Source of the DNA: Bradyrhizobiaceae bacterium
GTDB taxonomy: Bacteria; Pseudomonadota; Alphaproteobacteria; Rhizobiales; Xanthobacteraceae
Direction: 5' to 3'
DNA length: 64,000 nt
Assembly: GCA_003963435.1 (NCBI GenBank)
Contig: RXJC01000003.1
Location: 124,001-188,000, forward strand
The stretch's first letter is position 1. Every line of letters starts with the position of its first letter. The notes under the pieces are model-generated. The model ran no database searches and was not told the DNA's origin. It saw nothing but the letters and a program-made list of their open reading frames with translations. Positions 18,090-26,624 of the stretch are shown here, in pieces. Made by a program: the position numbers and the translations under genes.

Positions 18090-18680
18090 TTGTTTGCAAA
18101 CCGCTTCACCGCATTCGTCGATGCGTGCTCACTTGCAAGCGCGCTCAAAAGGAACCTGCTTCTCTCCTTGGCGGAAGCGGAGTTTTTTCGTCTCCGCTGG
18201 TCGAGCCGCGTCCTGGATGAGACCGAAGCAGCTATCGAGGAAATCTTGAGCGGCAAAGGCTTTGCCGATGCCACAGCGCGCGCAGAGCGGGCGCGCGCCA
18301 GTATGGAAGCTGCCTTCGAAGACGCCATGGTTACGGATTTTGACAACTTCTTGCCGGTTGCGGCGGGTCTGCCCGATCCTGGCGATCACCACGTTGTTGC
18401 TGCGGCGGCCAAGACGCAAGCCGCAATGATCGTAACGGAAAACCTTAAGGACTTTCCCGCGGCAGTTCTTTCCGACCTGAACATGGAGGCGAAATCGGCC
18501 GACGCTTTCATTGCGGATACTATCGCACTCGACGAAGCTCGCGCCGTTGCAGCCATTCGGCGTATGCGCGAACGCTTCAAGAAACCGGAAATGACGCCGG
18601 CGGAGTTCTTGCTCGTGATGGAAGCTGCGGGGCTGATTGAGACTGTTGACGTGCTAAGGTCACACGTGGAATCCCTCTAG
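18090..18680 (+). CDS. PIN-domain toxin (ribonuclease-like)
   Basis: 196 residues, TTG start. The N-terminal FTAFVDACSLASALKRNLLL holds the first PIN acidic residue. DPGDHHVVAAAAKTQAAMIV TE and the following LKDFP carry the later conserved Asp residues. The toxin is expected to cleave RNA, commonly tRNA or mRNA, when its antitoxin decays. The spacing to the antitoxin indicates co-transcription. The C-terminal 60 residues after the PIN fold (RRMRERFKKPEMTPAEFLL) are helical, as in longer PIN toxins of this type. Confidence 0.8.
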   Translation: MFANRFTAFVDACSLASALKRNLLLSLAEAEFFRLRWSSRVLDETEAAIEEILSGKGFADATARAERARASMEAAFEDAMVTDFDNFLPVAAGLPDPGDHHVVAAAAKTQAAMIVTENLKDFPAAVLSDLNMEAKSADAFIADTIALDEARAVAAIRRMRERFKKPEMTPAEFLLVMEAAGLIETVDVLRSHVESL

Positions 18681-18819
18681 CTCAGTAACTAACCAGACGG
18701 GCTTTTGGCAACACGATCTTGATGCGAACTCGACTTCGGATATTCCATAATGAAAATTATGCGAATAAAATCAATACCTTATCATAACTGCTGAAATAAG
18801 CGCTTCGAGCAAGTTTTGC

Positions 18820-19032
18820 TCACGCGCGCCTAACCAAATAGCCTTTCGCTTTGAACTCCTCGTTCACGAACGTTCCTTTGGACGTCGAGTCGCGGAATTG
18901 CTCCCAAACCTCTCGGGTAACGCCACTGTAAATGTAATAGGCTCCACGTTTGAAGATCACGTGTGCCTCACCCTGGTCCTCGTCGTATGCGATTTGGTCG
19001 ACGCTGCTTGAGTCCACATAGGTGAAATCCAT
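18820..19032 (-). CDS. KTSC domain protein
   Basis: 70 residues matching a complete KTSC domain: VDSSSVDQIAYDEDQGEAHV, YIYSGVTREVWEQFRDSTSK, then GTFVNEEFKAKGY, where the Lys-Thr-Ser-Cys-type signature reads STSKGTF. The function of the family is poorly known; some members are linked to RNA or phage proteins. It stands alone between the toxin gene and a degraded stretch. Confidence 0.8.
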   Translation of the reverse strand: MDFTYVDSSSVDQIAYDEDQGEAHVIFKRGAYYIYSGVTREVWEQFRDSTSKGTFVNEEFKAKGYLVRRA

Positions 19033-19733
19033 GAACTATCTCTTCAGTTGATGGCGCCAGTGAGTGACAGATCTCATATTGAGCCAGATCAAGTTTCCGG
19101 CTGTTCTTTCGCTGTCGGCACAACACGCCGCGATCTCCAAAGAACTGACTCTGGCTGACTCCGAACGATCCAGACAATGTGAAGTGGGGCTGGGGACCGA
19201 CCGCTGTGGTTGCGCCGCTCTCTTGTGTGTCGGGGAAAACAGTGTACTGGTTAGCCTAATTCTGCGGGCGGAGATGGTGCATCGAGAAGAGGAGAGGGCT
19301 TCGTCGCTTCGTGGGCCTCAGAGCGCAGCGGACGTGTCAACACCTCACGTCTGAATTCGTGAGCTTTCGCCCCTTTTCTAATTGCAAGACGCGAGACCGA
19401 ATTCGCTATACGGCCGAGTGGTCCCGTGAAGTCCGGAAGATCGACCATAGCCAGCAGCAGCCCTGCGGTTCGATGAGGTTATCGCAACAGGGTACTGGAT
19501 CGCTGAGCCTCGTTGAAAAGCTGACGCCCAAGGGAAGATGACTCGCGGCGTGCCTTGGGGGCGCTCGTGCATGAAGCCGGCACCCTCGCTTAATTCAGAT
19601 TTATCAACCGCGCATTTTTTCTCTGTGGCCGGAAGGAATTAGGAACGTAGCTCCGGTGCGAAGGTTCCTACGAACGGCGGAGTGCCGCCCGGCGGGGTCG
19701 ATGCTCGTCGTCGCGTTCAACCGGAGCAACCAA
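19033..19733. other. Gene-poor stretch with a membrane-protein relic
   Basis: About 700 bases. At 19310-19460 on the minus strand lies LLLAMVDLPDFTGPLGRIAN followed by SVSRLA, a remnant of the C-terminus of the membrane protein at 51006-51365 (LLLAMVDIPDFTTSLTQISK). The last 100 bases resemble the leader of the first RTX-like gene. Nothing else is recognisable. Confidence 0.5.
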
Positions 19734-21176
19734 ATGAGCAGGCGTTTTGAAAATCGACATCATCACTCGGGAGACGACGGGAACACGCAGACCTTCGACG
19801 ACTATCTCCTCTTCATCGGCGACCATCACTCAGACCGGTTCACGGGTTCCGACGATCGCATGAACATCGCCTTCGGCCGGGACGGAAACGACCGACTGGT
19901 CGGCGGAGCGATGGACGACGACCTCAACGGCGGTGCGGGCAACGATCATCTCATCGGCGGCGGGGGAAGCAATCATCTGGTCGGAGGTGCGGGAAACGAC
20001 CACCTGATCGGCGGAGATCAAGCAGATACGTTGATGGGAGGCGATGGCAACGACGTCCTGAACGAGGGTGCGGGCCATGGCGACTTGGACGGCGGGCGAG
20101 GCAACGACGTTCTCACCGGCGGTCCGGGCGCGGATGCATTCATGATCTCTCCCGATAGCGGGCACGACATCATCACGGATTTCCGCGCCGGTCCGGGGGT
20201 GTTCGACCATCTTGCGGTCATGGACATCGAGCCCGAGCAATTCCGCTTCAGGGACACGCACGACGGCGTCCTGATCAGTTGGAATACCGACAAGGGCGAC
20301 GGATCGGTGCTGCTCGAAGGCGTTTTCAAGGCGGACCTCGCGCAGGACGACTTCATGTTCGTCGACGACCGCCACCTGATCGATCCGACGAGCACTCATT
20401 CCGACCGCGTCACCGCGGAACACTTCGTGAAGGACGAGGGCAACGAGAGTGCGCTGCCGACGCCGGGCGAGACGCCGGCGCAATTCCAACGCACGGTCGA
20501 CGACAATCTTATCAAGTACGGCAGCGATGGACAAAACGACGTCTTCCAGGCGACCGCCAAAAACGACATCTATTTTGGCCTGGGGGGCGACGATCGCCTG
20601 TATGGCGGAGAGGGAGACGATCACCTCGCTGGAGACGCCGGCAACGACCTCTTGAGCGGCGGGAATGGACGTGACGATCTTCGCGGCGGCGAGGGAAACG
20701 ACAGTCTCTACGGCGGAGCCATGGCCGATAACCTGATGGGCGGAGCCGGTAACGACTATCTGAGCGCCGGCGCGGGCCATGACATGCTGGAAGGTGGGCC
20801 GGGTAACGATGTCTACAACGGCGGCGATGGCGCCGATGCCTTCATGGTCGCGCACGGCAGCGGCGATGACGTCGTGGTGGCGGGGTTCGACCCCGGACCG
20901 GGCGCGTTCGATCATATAGCCTTCATGGATATTATGCCCAAGGAGGTGACCGTCACCGATTCCGTGTCGACACACGGCGATGGCCACACGGGCGTGCTCG
21001 TAAGCTGGGGCGATGGATCGATCTTCCTGGAAGGCATCCAGAAGAGCCAGATGGCGCAGGACGATTTCATGTTCAACGCGGTGGAGGGCGGAGCCTTCGT
21101 GCCTGACCCGGCGATCAGCACCGAGGGCAGCAATATGATCTTCCAGGGAACGCACGCCGACTGGCACCTCGCGTAG
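19734..21176 (+). CDS. RTX-like calcium-binding repeat protein, copy 2
   Basis: 480 residues, collinear with copy 1 at 3805 and the same length. Both begin MSRRFE-RHHHSGDD and keep the same two-module layout of GGxGxDxL repeats plus LAQDDFMF/MAQDDFMF ends. Substitutions are spread along the length, as expected for an old duplication under selection. The shared upstream segment (AACCGGAGCAACCAA before the ATG) supports a start at 19734 rather than further upstream. No signal peptide and no nearby type I exporter. A soluble DUF305 gene follows, as a DUF305 gene follows copy 1, so a larger block was probably duplicated. Confidence 0.85.
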   Translation: MSRRFENRHHHSGDDGNTQTFDDYLLFIGDHHSDRFTGSDDRMNIAFGRDGNDRLVGGAMDDDLNGGAGNDHLIGGGGSNHLVGGAGNDHLIGGDQADTLMGGDGNDVLNEGAGHGDLDGGRGNDVLTGGPGADAFMISPDSGHDIITDFRAGPGVFDHLAVMDIEPEQFRFRDTHDGVLISWNTDKGDGSVLLEGVFKADLAQDDFMFVDDRHLIDPTSTHSDRVTAEHFVKDEGNESALPTPGETPAQFQRTVDDNLIKYGSDGQNDVFQATAKNDIYFGLGGDDRLYGGEGDDHLAGDAGNDLLSGGNGRDDLRGGEGNDSLYGGAMADNLMGGAGNDYLSAGAGHDMLEGGPGNDVYNGGDGADAFMVAHGSGDDVVVAGFDPGPGAFDHIAFMDIMPKEVTVTDSVSTHGDGHTGVLVSWGDGSIFLEGIQKSQMAQDDFMFNAVEGGAFVPDPAISTEGSNMIFQGTHADWHLA

Positions 21177-21416
21177 CGGCTTGTCACAAGAAGCGCCTGG
21201 CGACTTACAGGGCGCATCTTACAAGGTCGGTTGAAGGCCAATATACCGGCTTTAGCTTGTCGCGACCGCCCTTCGAAGGTAATCGATCGTCGTCTGCGGC
21301 ACCGCTGACGGCTGTCCGAAGCATGGTCCGCAGTCTTCACCCCTTGCGCTCAACCGAGGAACAACGGCTTTGCGGAGCCGTTGCGACCGAACGCAATTGG
21401 AAATCAAGGAGCAAAC

Positions 21417-21746
21417 ATGTACCAGAAATCCGCCGCGGCTGCCGCCGCCATCGTCCTGCTCTCCTCACTGGGGACAGCGGTGGTCGCCCAAGACACGATG
21501 GGCGCCTACAAGCAGTCGATGGATAAGATGAATTCAGAGATGAAGAAGGGCATGGACGATCCCGACGCCACCAGGTCCTGGGCCAAGATGATGATCGCGC
21601 ACCACCAAGGCGCCATTGAGATGAACGAGACGGTTCTTAAGGAAACTAAGGATCCGATGATCCGCAAGATGGCCGAGAAGGGCATCAAGGAGCAGAAGGA
21701 AGAGCAGAAGCAGCTTGGAGAATGGCTCGCCAAGCACGACAAGTGA
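21417..21746 (+). CDS. DUF305 periplasmic protein
   Basis: 109 residues from the ATG at 21417, which follows AAGGAG. The signal peptide (AAAAAAIVLLSSLGTAVVAQ) leads to a helical DUF305 domain with Met/His motifs: YKQSMDKMNSEMKKGM, KMMIAHHQGAIEMNETVL, then MIRKMAEKGIKEQ. The HHQGA-type motif is characteristic and probably binds metal. It lies 27 bases before a DUF4396-multicopper oxidase fusion, so it is likely one operon with DUF2933 and the methyltransferase-type gene. Confidence 0.88.
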   Translation: MYQKSAAAAAAIVLLSSLGTAVVAQDTMGAYKQSMDKMNSEMKKGMDDPDATRSWAKMMIAHHQGAIEMNETVLKETKDPMIRKMAEKGIKEQKEEQKQLGEWLAKHDK

Positions 21747-21773
21747 CGCCGAGCCGTCGCCGACAGAAACGCC

Positions 21774-23615
21774 ATGATCGCTTTCCCCTACGACTACTTC
21801 CTCGTTGCTTGGTTCGCCTTCGCGCTGGCGTCGACGGCCTACGTCGCCGTCGATCAGTTCGGCAACAATCCCGAGCCGACGGTGATGAAGTGGGGCTTCA
21901 TCCTGGTCACGTTATACATGGGTCCTTTCGGACTGCTGCTCTACGTGCTGGCCGACAAGGAGCCGCGGCCAGGCCAGCATGAGGAATTCACGTCGCCGCT
22001 CTGGAAGCAGGGTGTCGGCAGCACCATCCATTGCGTGGCGGGAGATGCGACCGGCATCATCATGGCGGCTGTTATCACTGCGTCGCTCGGTCTGCCGATG
22101 TGGATCGACTTGATCGTCGAGTATATCGCGGGCTTCTCCTTCGGGCTCTTCATCTTCCAGTCGCTTTTCATGAAGCGGATGATGGGCGGTACCTACTGGC
22201 AGAACGTGAAGATGAGCTTCATGCCCGAGTTCATCAGCATGAACGCAATGATGGCCGGCATGGCACCGACCATGAGCTATCTGATGATGGGCCGGGACAT
22301 GCGGGCGATGGACCCGCTTGAGCTTATCTTCTGGGGCGTGATGTCGCTCGGGGTGATGGTCGGCTTCACGACCGCCTATCCGTTCAACGTTTGGATGGTG
22401 AAAAAGGGCATCAAGCATGGCTTGATGACAGAGAGGCCCGAGAAGGAGGGAGGTCAGCAGAAGGACGGCGGTGATGGACATGGGTCACATGGCGGCGGCC
22501 ATAAGATGAAAAGCGAGGCGACGACGCCACAGTTGGCTGCCCTTGCCGGCGTGACATCCTTCCTGCTGCTGACCGGCATGATCGTGCCCGGCTTCTCGGT
22601 CAATTTGCGCTTGAGCGCGCGCGACGTCGACGCCTCGATTATGCCGCCCGGCATGATCAACACGTTCGATCTTCCGGCCGCCGCGATGAAGGACATGGCG
22701 GCAGTCAAACCGCGGCAGGCCGGCTTCGAAGCGGCGTCCGACGCGCGTGGGGACCAGCCGCTAGAACCACGCATCGAAAACGGCGTAAAAGTATTCCATA
22801 TCGACGCCTCCATCATCCGTTGGCACATCCTGCCGGACGTCGCGGTCGATGCCTACGCCTACAATCGTCAAATTCCCGGGCCCCGGCTGCAGGTGACGGA
22901 AGGAGATCACATCCGGATCAATTTCACGAACCACCTTCCGGAATCGACGACCGTCCATTGGCATGGCCTGATCGTGCCAAACGAAATGGACGGTCCCGCC
23001 AAGGTCGCCCAGCCGCCCATACCTCCTGGAGGCACGTATACGTACGACTACACCGTCGGCCAGCACGGGACCTATTTCTACCACAGCCACGATCATCCGG
23101 ACCGGCAGCAGGCGCTCGGGCTGTACGGAGCGCTTATCATCGCGCCGAAGAACGCCGCCGACGAGGTCAAGGCCGATCTCGACTACACCATTCAGCTACA
23201 GGAGTGGTTGAAGCGCGAATGGCTGACCTATCCCGCGATGCTGATGGAAGGAGAACTCCCAAACTACTTCACGATTAACGGGAAGGCGTATCCGGCAACG
23301 GACACCATCAACATGAAGGTCGGAGAGACCATCAAGGTCCGCTTCATCGGCACCAACAACAACTTCGTGCACCCCATGCACATTCATGGCGGTCCCTTCG
23401 AGGTGGTTGCGGTCGACGGGGTCACGCTGCAGGAGAGCGCCCGCTATCAGGCGGATACTGTCAACGTCGGACCTGGCCAGCGGTATGATGTCCTCTGGAC
23501 GGCACGCAAGCCAGGGAAATGGCTGGTGCATTGCCATATCCCGCATCACACGGCCAACAACAACGTCGAGCAGAATGGCGGGGGCGGCTTGATGCTTGTC
23601 TTGAACGTCAACTAG
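21774..23615 (+). CDS. DUF4396-multicopper oxidase fusion protein
   Basis: 613 residues. The N-terminal 240 residues are a membrane DUF4396-type domain with about six helices: GSTIHCVAGDATGIIMAA, WIDLIVEYIAGFSFGLFIFQ, FMPEFISMNAMMAGMAP, then AYPFNVWMVKKGIKHGLM. After a His/Gly linker and another helix comes a two-domain multicopper oxidase: TVHWHGLIVP, GTYFYHSHDHPDRQQALG, HPMHIHGGPFEVV, then VHCHIPHHTANNN. The oxidase is thus anchored in the membrane, probably with its copper domains in the periplasm. Fused architecture is unusual. A frameshifted copy lies inverted at 38541-40408. The gene sits in a copper operon; the oxidase may use Cu(I). Confidence 0.88.
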   Translation: MIAFPYDYFLVAWFAFALASTAYVAVDQFGNNPEPTVMKWGFILVTLYMGPFGLLLYVLADKEPRPGQHEEFTSPLWKQGVGSTIHCVAGDATGIIMAAVITASLGLPMWIDLIVEYIAGFSFGLFIFQSLFMKRMMGGTYWQNVKMSFMPEFISMNAMMAGMAPTMSYLMMGRDMRAMDPLELIFWGVMSLGVMVGFTTAYPFNVWMVKKGIKHGLMTERPEKEGGQQKDGGDGHGSHGGGHKMKSEATTPQLAALAGVTSFLLLTGMIVPGFSVNLRLSARDVDASIMPPGMINTFDLPAAAMKDMAAVKPRQAGFEAASDARGDQPLEPRIENGVKVFHIDASIIRWHILPDVAVDAYAYNRQIPGPRLQVTEGDHIRINFTNHLPESTTVHWHGLIVPNEMDGPAKVAQPPIPPGGTYTYDYTVGQHGTYFYHSHDHPDRQQALGLYGALIIAPKNAADEVKADLDYTIQLQEWLKREWLTYPAMLMEGELPNYFTINGKAYPATDTINMKVGETIKVRFIGTNNNFVHPMHIHGGPFEVVAVDGVTLQESARYQADTVNVGPGQRYDVLWTARKPGKWLVHCHIPHHTANNNVEQNGGGGLMLVLNVN

Positions 23616-23643
23616 AGCGTCTGCGGCACTCTGGCTACTGCGG

Positions 23644-23657
23644 TTGATCTGCATCAA
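23644..23657. promoter_or_regulatory. FixK/FNR-type box TTGATCTGCATCAA
   Basis: A perfect TTGAT-N4-ATCAA palindrome, centred about 58 bases before the DUF2933 start, a normal distance for a class II activated promoter with its start near 23692. It lies just after the multicopper oxidase stop, so DUF2933 and the next gene could be transcribed separately under low oxygen. Confidence 0.65.
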
Positions 23658-23708
23658 CGACGGACGCGGTGCTCCCTCTATGCTTCGAAAGACCATAGGA
23701 GCGCGCAA

Positions 23709-23963
23709 ATGTCGGTGCAGGATCATCCCGGGTATCGAGAACGCCCTCAGGTGGGCATGTCCACCAAGGTCAAGGCCGGCATGGTTCTGCTGGGATTTCT
23801 GGCGATCACCGGCGCGCTCCTGTTCACCGAGCATCGGGCCCACGTGCTCGGGTTGCTGGTTTGGTTGCCGCTGGTCGCCTGTCCGCTGATGCACTTCTTC
23901 ATGCACGGGGGAGAGGGCCACGATCACGGCGGCGGCCGGCCGAGCGATTCAAGGAGCGCGTGA
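23709..23963 (+). CDS. DUF2933 small membrane protein
   Basis: 84 residues with two hydrophobic segments: KAGMVLLGFLAITGALLF, then HVLGLLVWLPLVACPLMHFF. The second leads into a Met/His tail MHFFMHGGEGHDHGGG that could bind metal. Proteins of this family are recurrent companions of copper multicopper oxidases and P-type ATPases. The stop overlaps the next start by one base (TGATG), showing tight coupling with the methyltransferase-type protein. Confidence 0.8.
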   Translation: MSVQDHPGYRERPQVGMSTKVKAGMVLLGFLAITGALLFTEHRAHVLGLLVWLPLVACPLMHFFMHGGEGHDHGGGRPSDSRSA

Positions 23964-24640
23964 TGCATGACACGGCACCCGCCTACGGTCTCTGGAGCCT
24001 CGTCATAGTCAATTCCGCGGTGTTCATCCTGTTCGCCTACAGCTTCTTCAAGCCGCAGACGTCCCGGGACTGGCGCTCGTTCGGAGCCTTCAGCGCTTTC
24101 CTGGTTGCGCTGTTCGTCGAGATGTACGGCTTCCCACTCACCATCTACTTCCTTTCCGGCTGGCTGCAGTCGCACTACCCGAGCGTCGACTGGTTCTCCC
24201 ATGACGCGGGCCACCTGCTCGAGATGATGTTCGGCTGGAAGACCAATCCGCACGCAGGTCCGTTCCACATCCTGAGCTTCATCTTTATCGGGGCAGGGTT
24301 CATTCTGATCTCGGCTGCTTGGAGAGTGCTGTACGACGCGCAGCAGACCCGCAGCCTGGCCACCACCGGCCCGTACAGTTACGTCCGCCATCCGCAGTAC
24401 GTTGGCTTCGTGCTGGTCATGTTCGGCTTCCTGCTGCAGTGGCCGACGATCCTCACGCTAGCGATGTTTCCCGTGCTAACGATCATGTACGTGAAGCTCG
24501 CGCGCGACGAGGAACGCGAAGCTCGGACCGAGTTCGGCGAGGCCTACGCGAAGTACGCGGCCGAAGTCCCGGGCTTCATCCCGCGCCTGAGCCGAATTCT
24601 CGGACCCGGCGCTTCCAGCAGCAGCGTTCACCACGGCTGA
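23963..24640 (+). CDS. Isoprenylcysteine carboxyl methyltransferase family membrane protein
   Basis: 225 residues with five to six hydrophobic segments. The C-terminal half has the ICMT/PEMT-like signature GPYSYVRHPQYVGFVLVMFG, then LARDEEREARTEFGEAYAKY, the region that binds S-adenosylmethionine. In bacteria such proteins methylate unknown small or lipid substrates and often sit in metal-resistance operons beside DUF2933. The ATG at 23963 overlaps the DUF2933 stop. The substrate cannot be told from sequence. Confidence 0.82.
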   Translation: MHDTAPAYGLWSLVIVNSAVFILFAYSFFKPQTSRDWRSFGAFSAFLVALFVEMYGFPLTIYFLSGWLQSHYPSVDWFSHDAGHLLEMMFGWKTNPHAGPFHILSFIFIGAGFILISAAWRVLYDAQQTRSLATTGPYSYVRHPQYVGFVLVMFGFLLQWPTILTLAMFPVLTIMYVKLARDEEREARTEFGEAYAKYAAEVPGFIPRLSRILGPGASSSSVHHG

Positions 24641-24646
24641 TCCGGA

Positions 24647-25010
24647 ATGGCATGGATCGGTGTTTTGTTGATCGGAGTCGGCATTACTTCCTTTCCTCCG
24701 GCCTGCGCTGCTGCCGGAGGACATTCGGTACATGAACCTCGACCGGGCCGAACTGCAGTCAATCGGACCGAGACTGACATCGTGGCTCACCCAGTATTTC
24801 GCGTGATGGATGGCCACGTGGCGGCGGCCGCCGGGGTGCTCGTACTCACACCGACACGCTGGCGTGGACATCCTTCCGCGACCATCGGGCAGTCGCTGCG
24901 GCTGGCGCCGTCATCGCCGCGGGCTCTCGTCAGCGATCTGCACTGACCCAGCCCGCTCAGAGTCACGACGCCCGCAGCCCACTCCAACCCCAGACTCCAA
25001 GACAGCCGTG
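24647..25010 (+). pseudogene. Small membrane protein relic
   Basis: Protein-like pieces occur in all three plus frames: MAWIGVLLIGVGIT, then YMNLDRAELQSIGPRLTSWL, then FRVMDGHVAAAAGVLV. Together they suggest a membrane protein of about 120 residues broken by several frameshifts and stops (one TGA near 24806). No family was fixed. It ends where the repeat-rich stretch before the Tn7-like element begins. Confidence 0.45.
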
Positions 25011-25039
25011 ATCTGATTTCGATTTCGATTGTAGTACGC

Positions 25040-25210
25040 GCCTGATTTTGGCACGGCGCCAGCTTTTTCAGCAACCTAACCTATTGATTTCACTGTGCCG
25101 ATTTTCCGAGCCGTTGGTTGATTTTGGCACGAAAGACCGAAATTTGGCATTGAGAGCCTAGGCGCTACTCAAATCTGGCACTGGCCTGTCATGTGCGCAA
25201 TGACGTGGCA
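25040..25210. repeat. Cluster of TTTGGCAC-like repeats, possible transposon or IS end
   Basis: The motif TTTGGCAC or a close variant occurs at 25046-25054, 25123-25130, 25143-25150 (TTTGGCAT), 25174-25181 (ATCTGGCAC) and 25205-25211 (GTGGCAC). A GTCAT-N7-ATGAC inverted repeat is at 25188-25204. Several same-orientation short repeats are what transposase-binding ends look like. They may be the left end of the Tn7-like element, or the remains of an IS21-type end, where TGATTTTGGCAC repeats also occur. The next 120 bases to 25330 show nothing else. Confidence 0.45.
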
Positions 25211-25330
25211 CAAATGGCCGCCGCGTTTGAGCTGGTTTTCCCCGCTTTCTGATGAGAGCGCCGTTGACTTGGGGCTACTTTCGGGTGGGTGGTTGGGTTC
25301 GTTTGATGCACCCCAGATCGTGAGCCTCGA

Positions 25331-25657
25331 ATGTTCGACGCGGAGAATGCCGATAGCCAGCTCTTCCTGACCCGGCTGTTTCAGTGTCTCGCCAACCCCA
25401 ACACCCGCAAGATCGTCGAACTACTGGCGTTAGGACCACGCTCGTTGGGCGAATTTTTGCAAGTCATGGACAGCACGGAAGCTCGCATTAAAGCGGCCAT
25501 CCAAGTCCTTCAGACGGTCGGTCTGGTGTCCGAAGGGAAGGATAGAGGGGGCACAGCCACCGTCTATCTCCTTAACCGGACCGGCTTGAACCTCGCACAG
25601 TCTTGGCTCGATCGCGTCGACTCGATCGCCGGCGATCCGATCAAGAGCGAGAATTAA
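25331..25657 (+). CDS. ArsR-type winged-helix protein
   Basis: 108 residues. LFQCLANPNTRKIVELLALG, then SLGEFLQVMDSTEARIKAAI and VLQTVGLVSEGKDRGGTAT, is a winged helix-turn-helix of the ArsR family, with LANPNTRKIVELL the typical first helix. No Cys-rich metal site is visible. The gene is convergent with tniQ and overlaps its 3' end by 17 bases. It could control the transposition genes or be a passenger. Apart from the ATG at 25331 there is only a weak ribosome site. Confidence 0.7.
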   Translation: MFDAENADSQLFLTRLFQCLANPNTRKIVELLALGPRSLGEFLQVMDSTEARIKAAIQVLQTVGLVSEGKDRGGTATVYLLNRTGLNLAQSWLDRVDSIAGDPIKSEN

Positions 25658-26624
25658 GCTCGGAGATCGGCATCATCACATCCTTCAATCCATCGCTGGA
25701 ACCGTCCGCGAAGCCGAAGAGCGCCTCAATGCGTGACCTGACGATTTCCTGGGCAGCCGCAGAGGGCAGGCGGGCGACAGCCGCCGACAAAGTGCCCGCG
25801 GCCTTGATCCGAGAGATCACGTCGCCCCTGGTCAGGTCTTCCGCAGCGGATGCCTTCATCTTTTGCAGAACGATCTCATCAAAGGAGGCCGGCCATCGCT
25901 TCAATTGGAGGAATCCCGCCGGCGTGTTCTTGGGAGAGATTGCAAGGCTGAGATCTTCCGGCAGCCATCTAAAGTAGCTTAACCACGCGGCAAATTTGAG
26001 TGCGTCCAGGCAAGACAGGTTGCTGACCGGGGCGGGCAGTCGGAAATCGTGGTTGAAAAGGTAACGAGCGAGCTCCCTGACTGCAGCGACAGTTTCCGGT
26101 GGACTTTGTCTGGGGGCAACTGAACGTAGGTCAAGTTTGCAGACTTGGCACGACCAGACGTTCGGAAGGTTTCTCCACGCCAGCAGGTTAAGACACTTCG
26201 GACACCGGTCTAGCAGCGTTTCACCCGTTTCGATGTCGCAAATCAGCCCCGACAGAAGCCAGGCGTTCTTTATCCGGGCGTTTTTGCCATCGGCGGCCAT
26301 TCGCCCGGGAGCGAGACGGCGGCGTTCGGGAGCCAGCCATCCCACCGGCAAAACGCATCCCATGAACTCGGTGCGATCCTTGAACATACGCCACGCACCT
26401 TTCGACAGCTTTGTGTGGTCGAAGGAACCCAAGGCCGCGAGTTCAGCGATCGCGTCAGTTCTCGAAGCGATCGTCGGAACCGATTGGTCGGTCATCCCGA
26501 GATGTAACGATAGCAAGGTGTCCGTATCGATTCTGCCCATTGGCGCAAGACGTACGGCGATCGAGGCGATTGCCTCGTCTTCGAATTGCTCGATCGTGCG
26601 CAACCATGGAGTGTTGGCTCTCAT
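25641..26624 (-). CDS. tniQ: TniQ-family target-selection protein
   Basis: 327 residues. The middle has the zinc-binding C-terminal signature of TniQ: LDRCPKCLNLLAW and WSCQVCKL, giving Cys at 141, 144, 159 and 162. The N-terminal region WLAPERRRLAPGRMA resembles the helix-turn-helix area of the family. TniQ proteins connect TnsC to a target site, as TnsD does in Tn7. The start overlaps the tnsC stop (ATGA), so it is the last gene of the transposition operon. The C-terminal part (about 165-327) is longer than in minimal TniQ proteins and may hold the target-recognition domain. Confidence 0.8.
   Translation of the reverse strand: MRANTPWLRTIEQFEDEAIASIAVRLAPMGRIDTDTLLSLHLGMTDQSVPTIASRTDAIAELAALGSFDHTKLSKGAWRMFKDRTEFMGCVLPVGWLAPERRRLAPGRMAADGKNARIKNAWLLSGLICDIETGETLLDRCPKCLNLLAWRNLPNVWSCQVCKLDLRSVAPRQSPPETVAAVRELARYLFNHDFRLPAPVSNLSCLDALKFAAWLSYFRWLPEDLSLAISPKNTPAGFLQLKRWPASFDEIVLQKMKASAAEDLTRGDVISRIKAAGTLSAAVARLPSAAAQEIVRSRIEALFGFADGSSDGLKDVMMPISELNSRS

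Noticed and set aside
19830..21167. Minus-strand frame of over 440 codons opposite the second RTX-like gene
   Set aside because: It mirrors the repetitive Gly/Asp codons and has a matching antisense frame in copy 1; it is a by-product of codon use.
3805..21176. DNA tandem repeats resembling a CRISPR array within the two RTX-like genes
   Set aside because: The repeats are about 27 bases, variable, in frame, and encode GGxGxDxL nonapeptides; there are no unique spacers and no cas genes.
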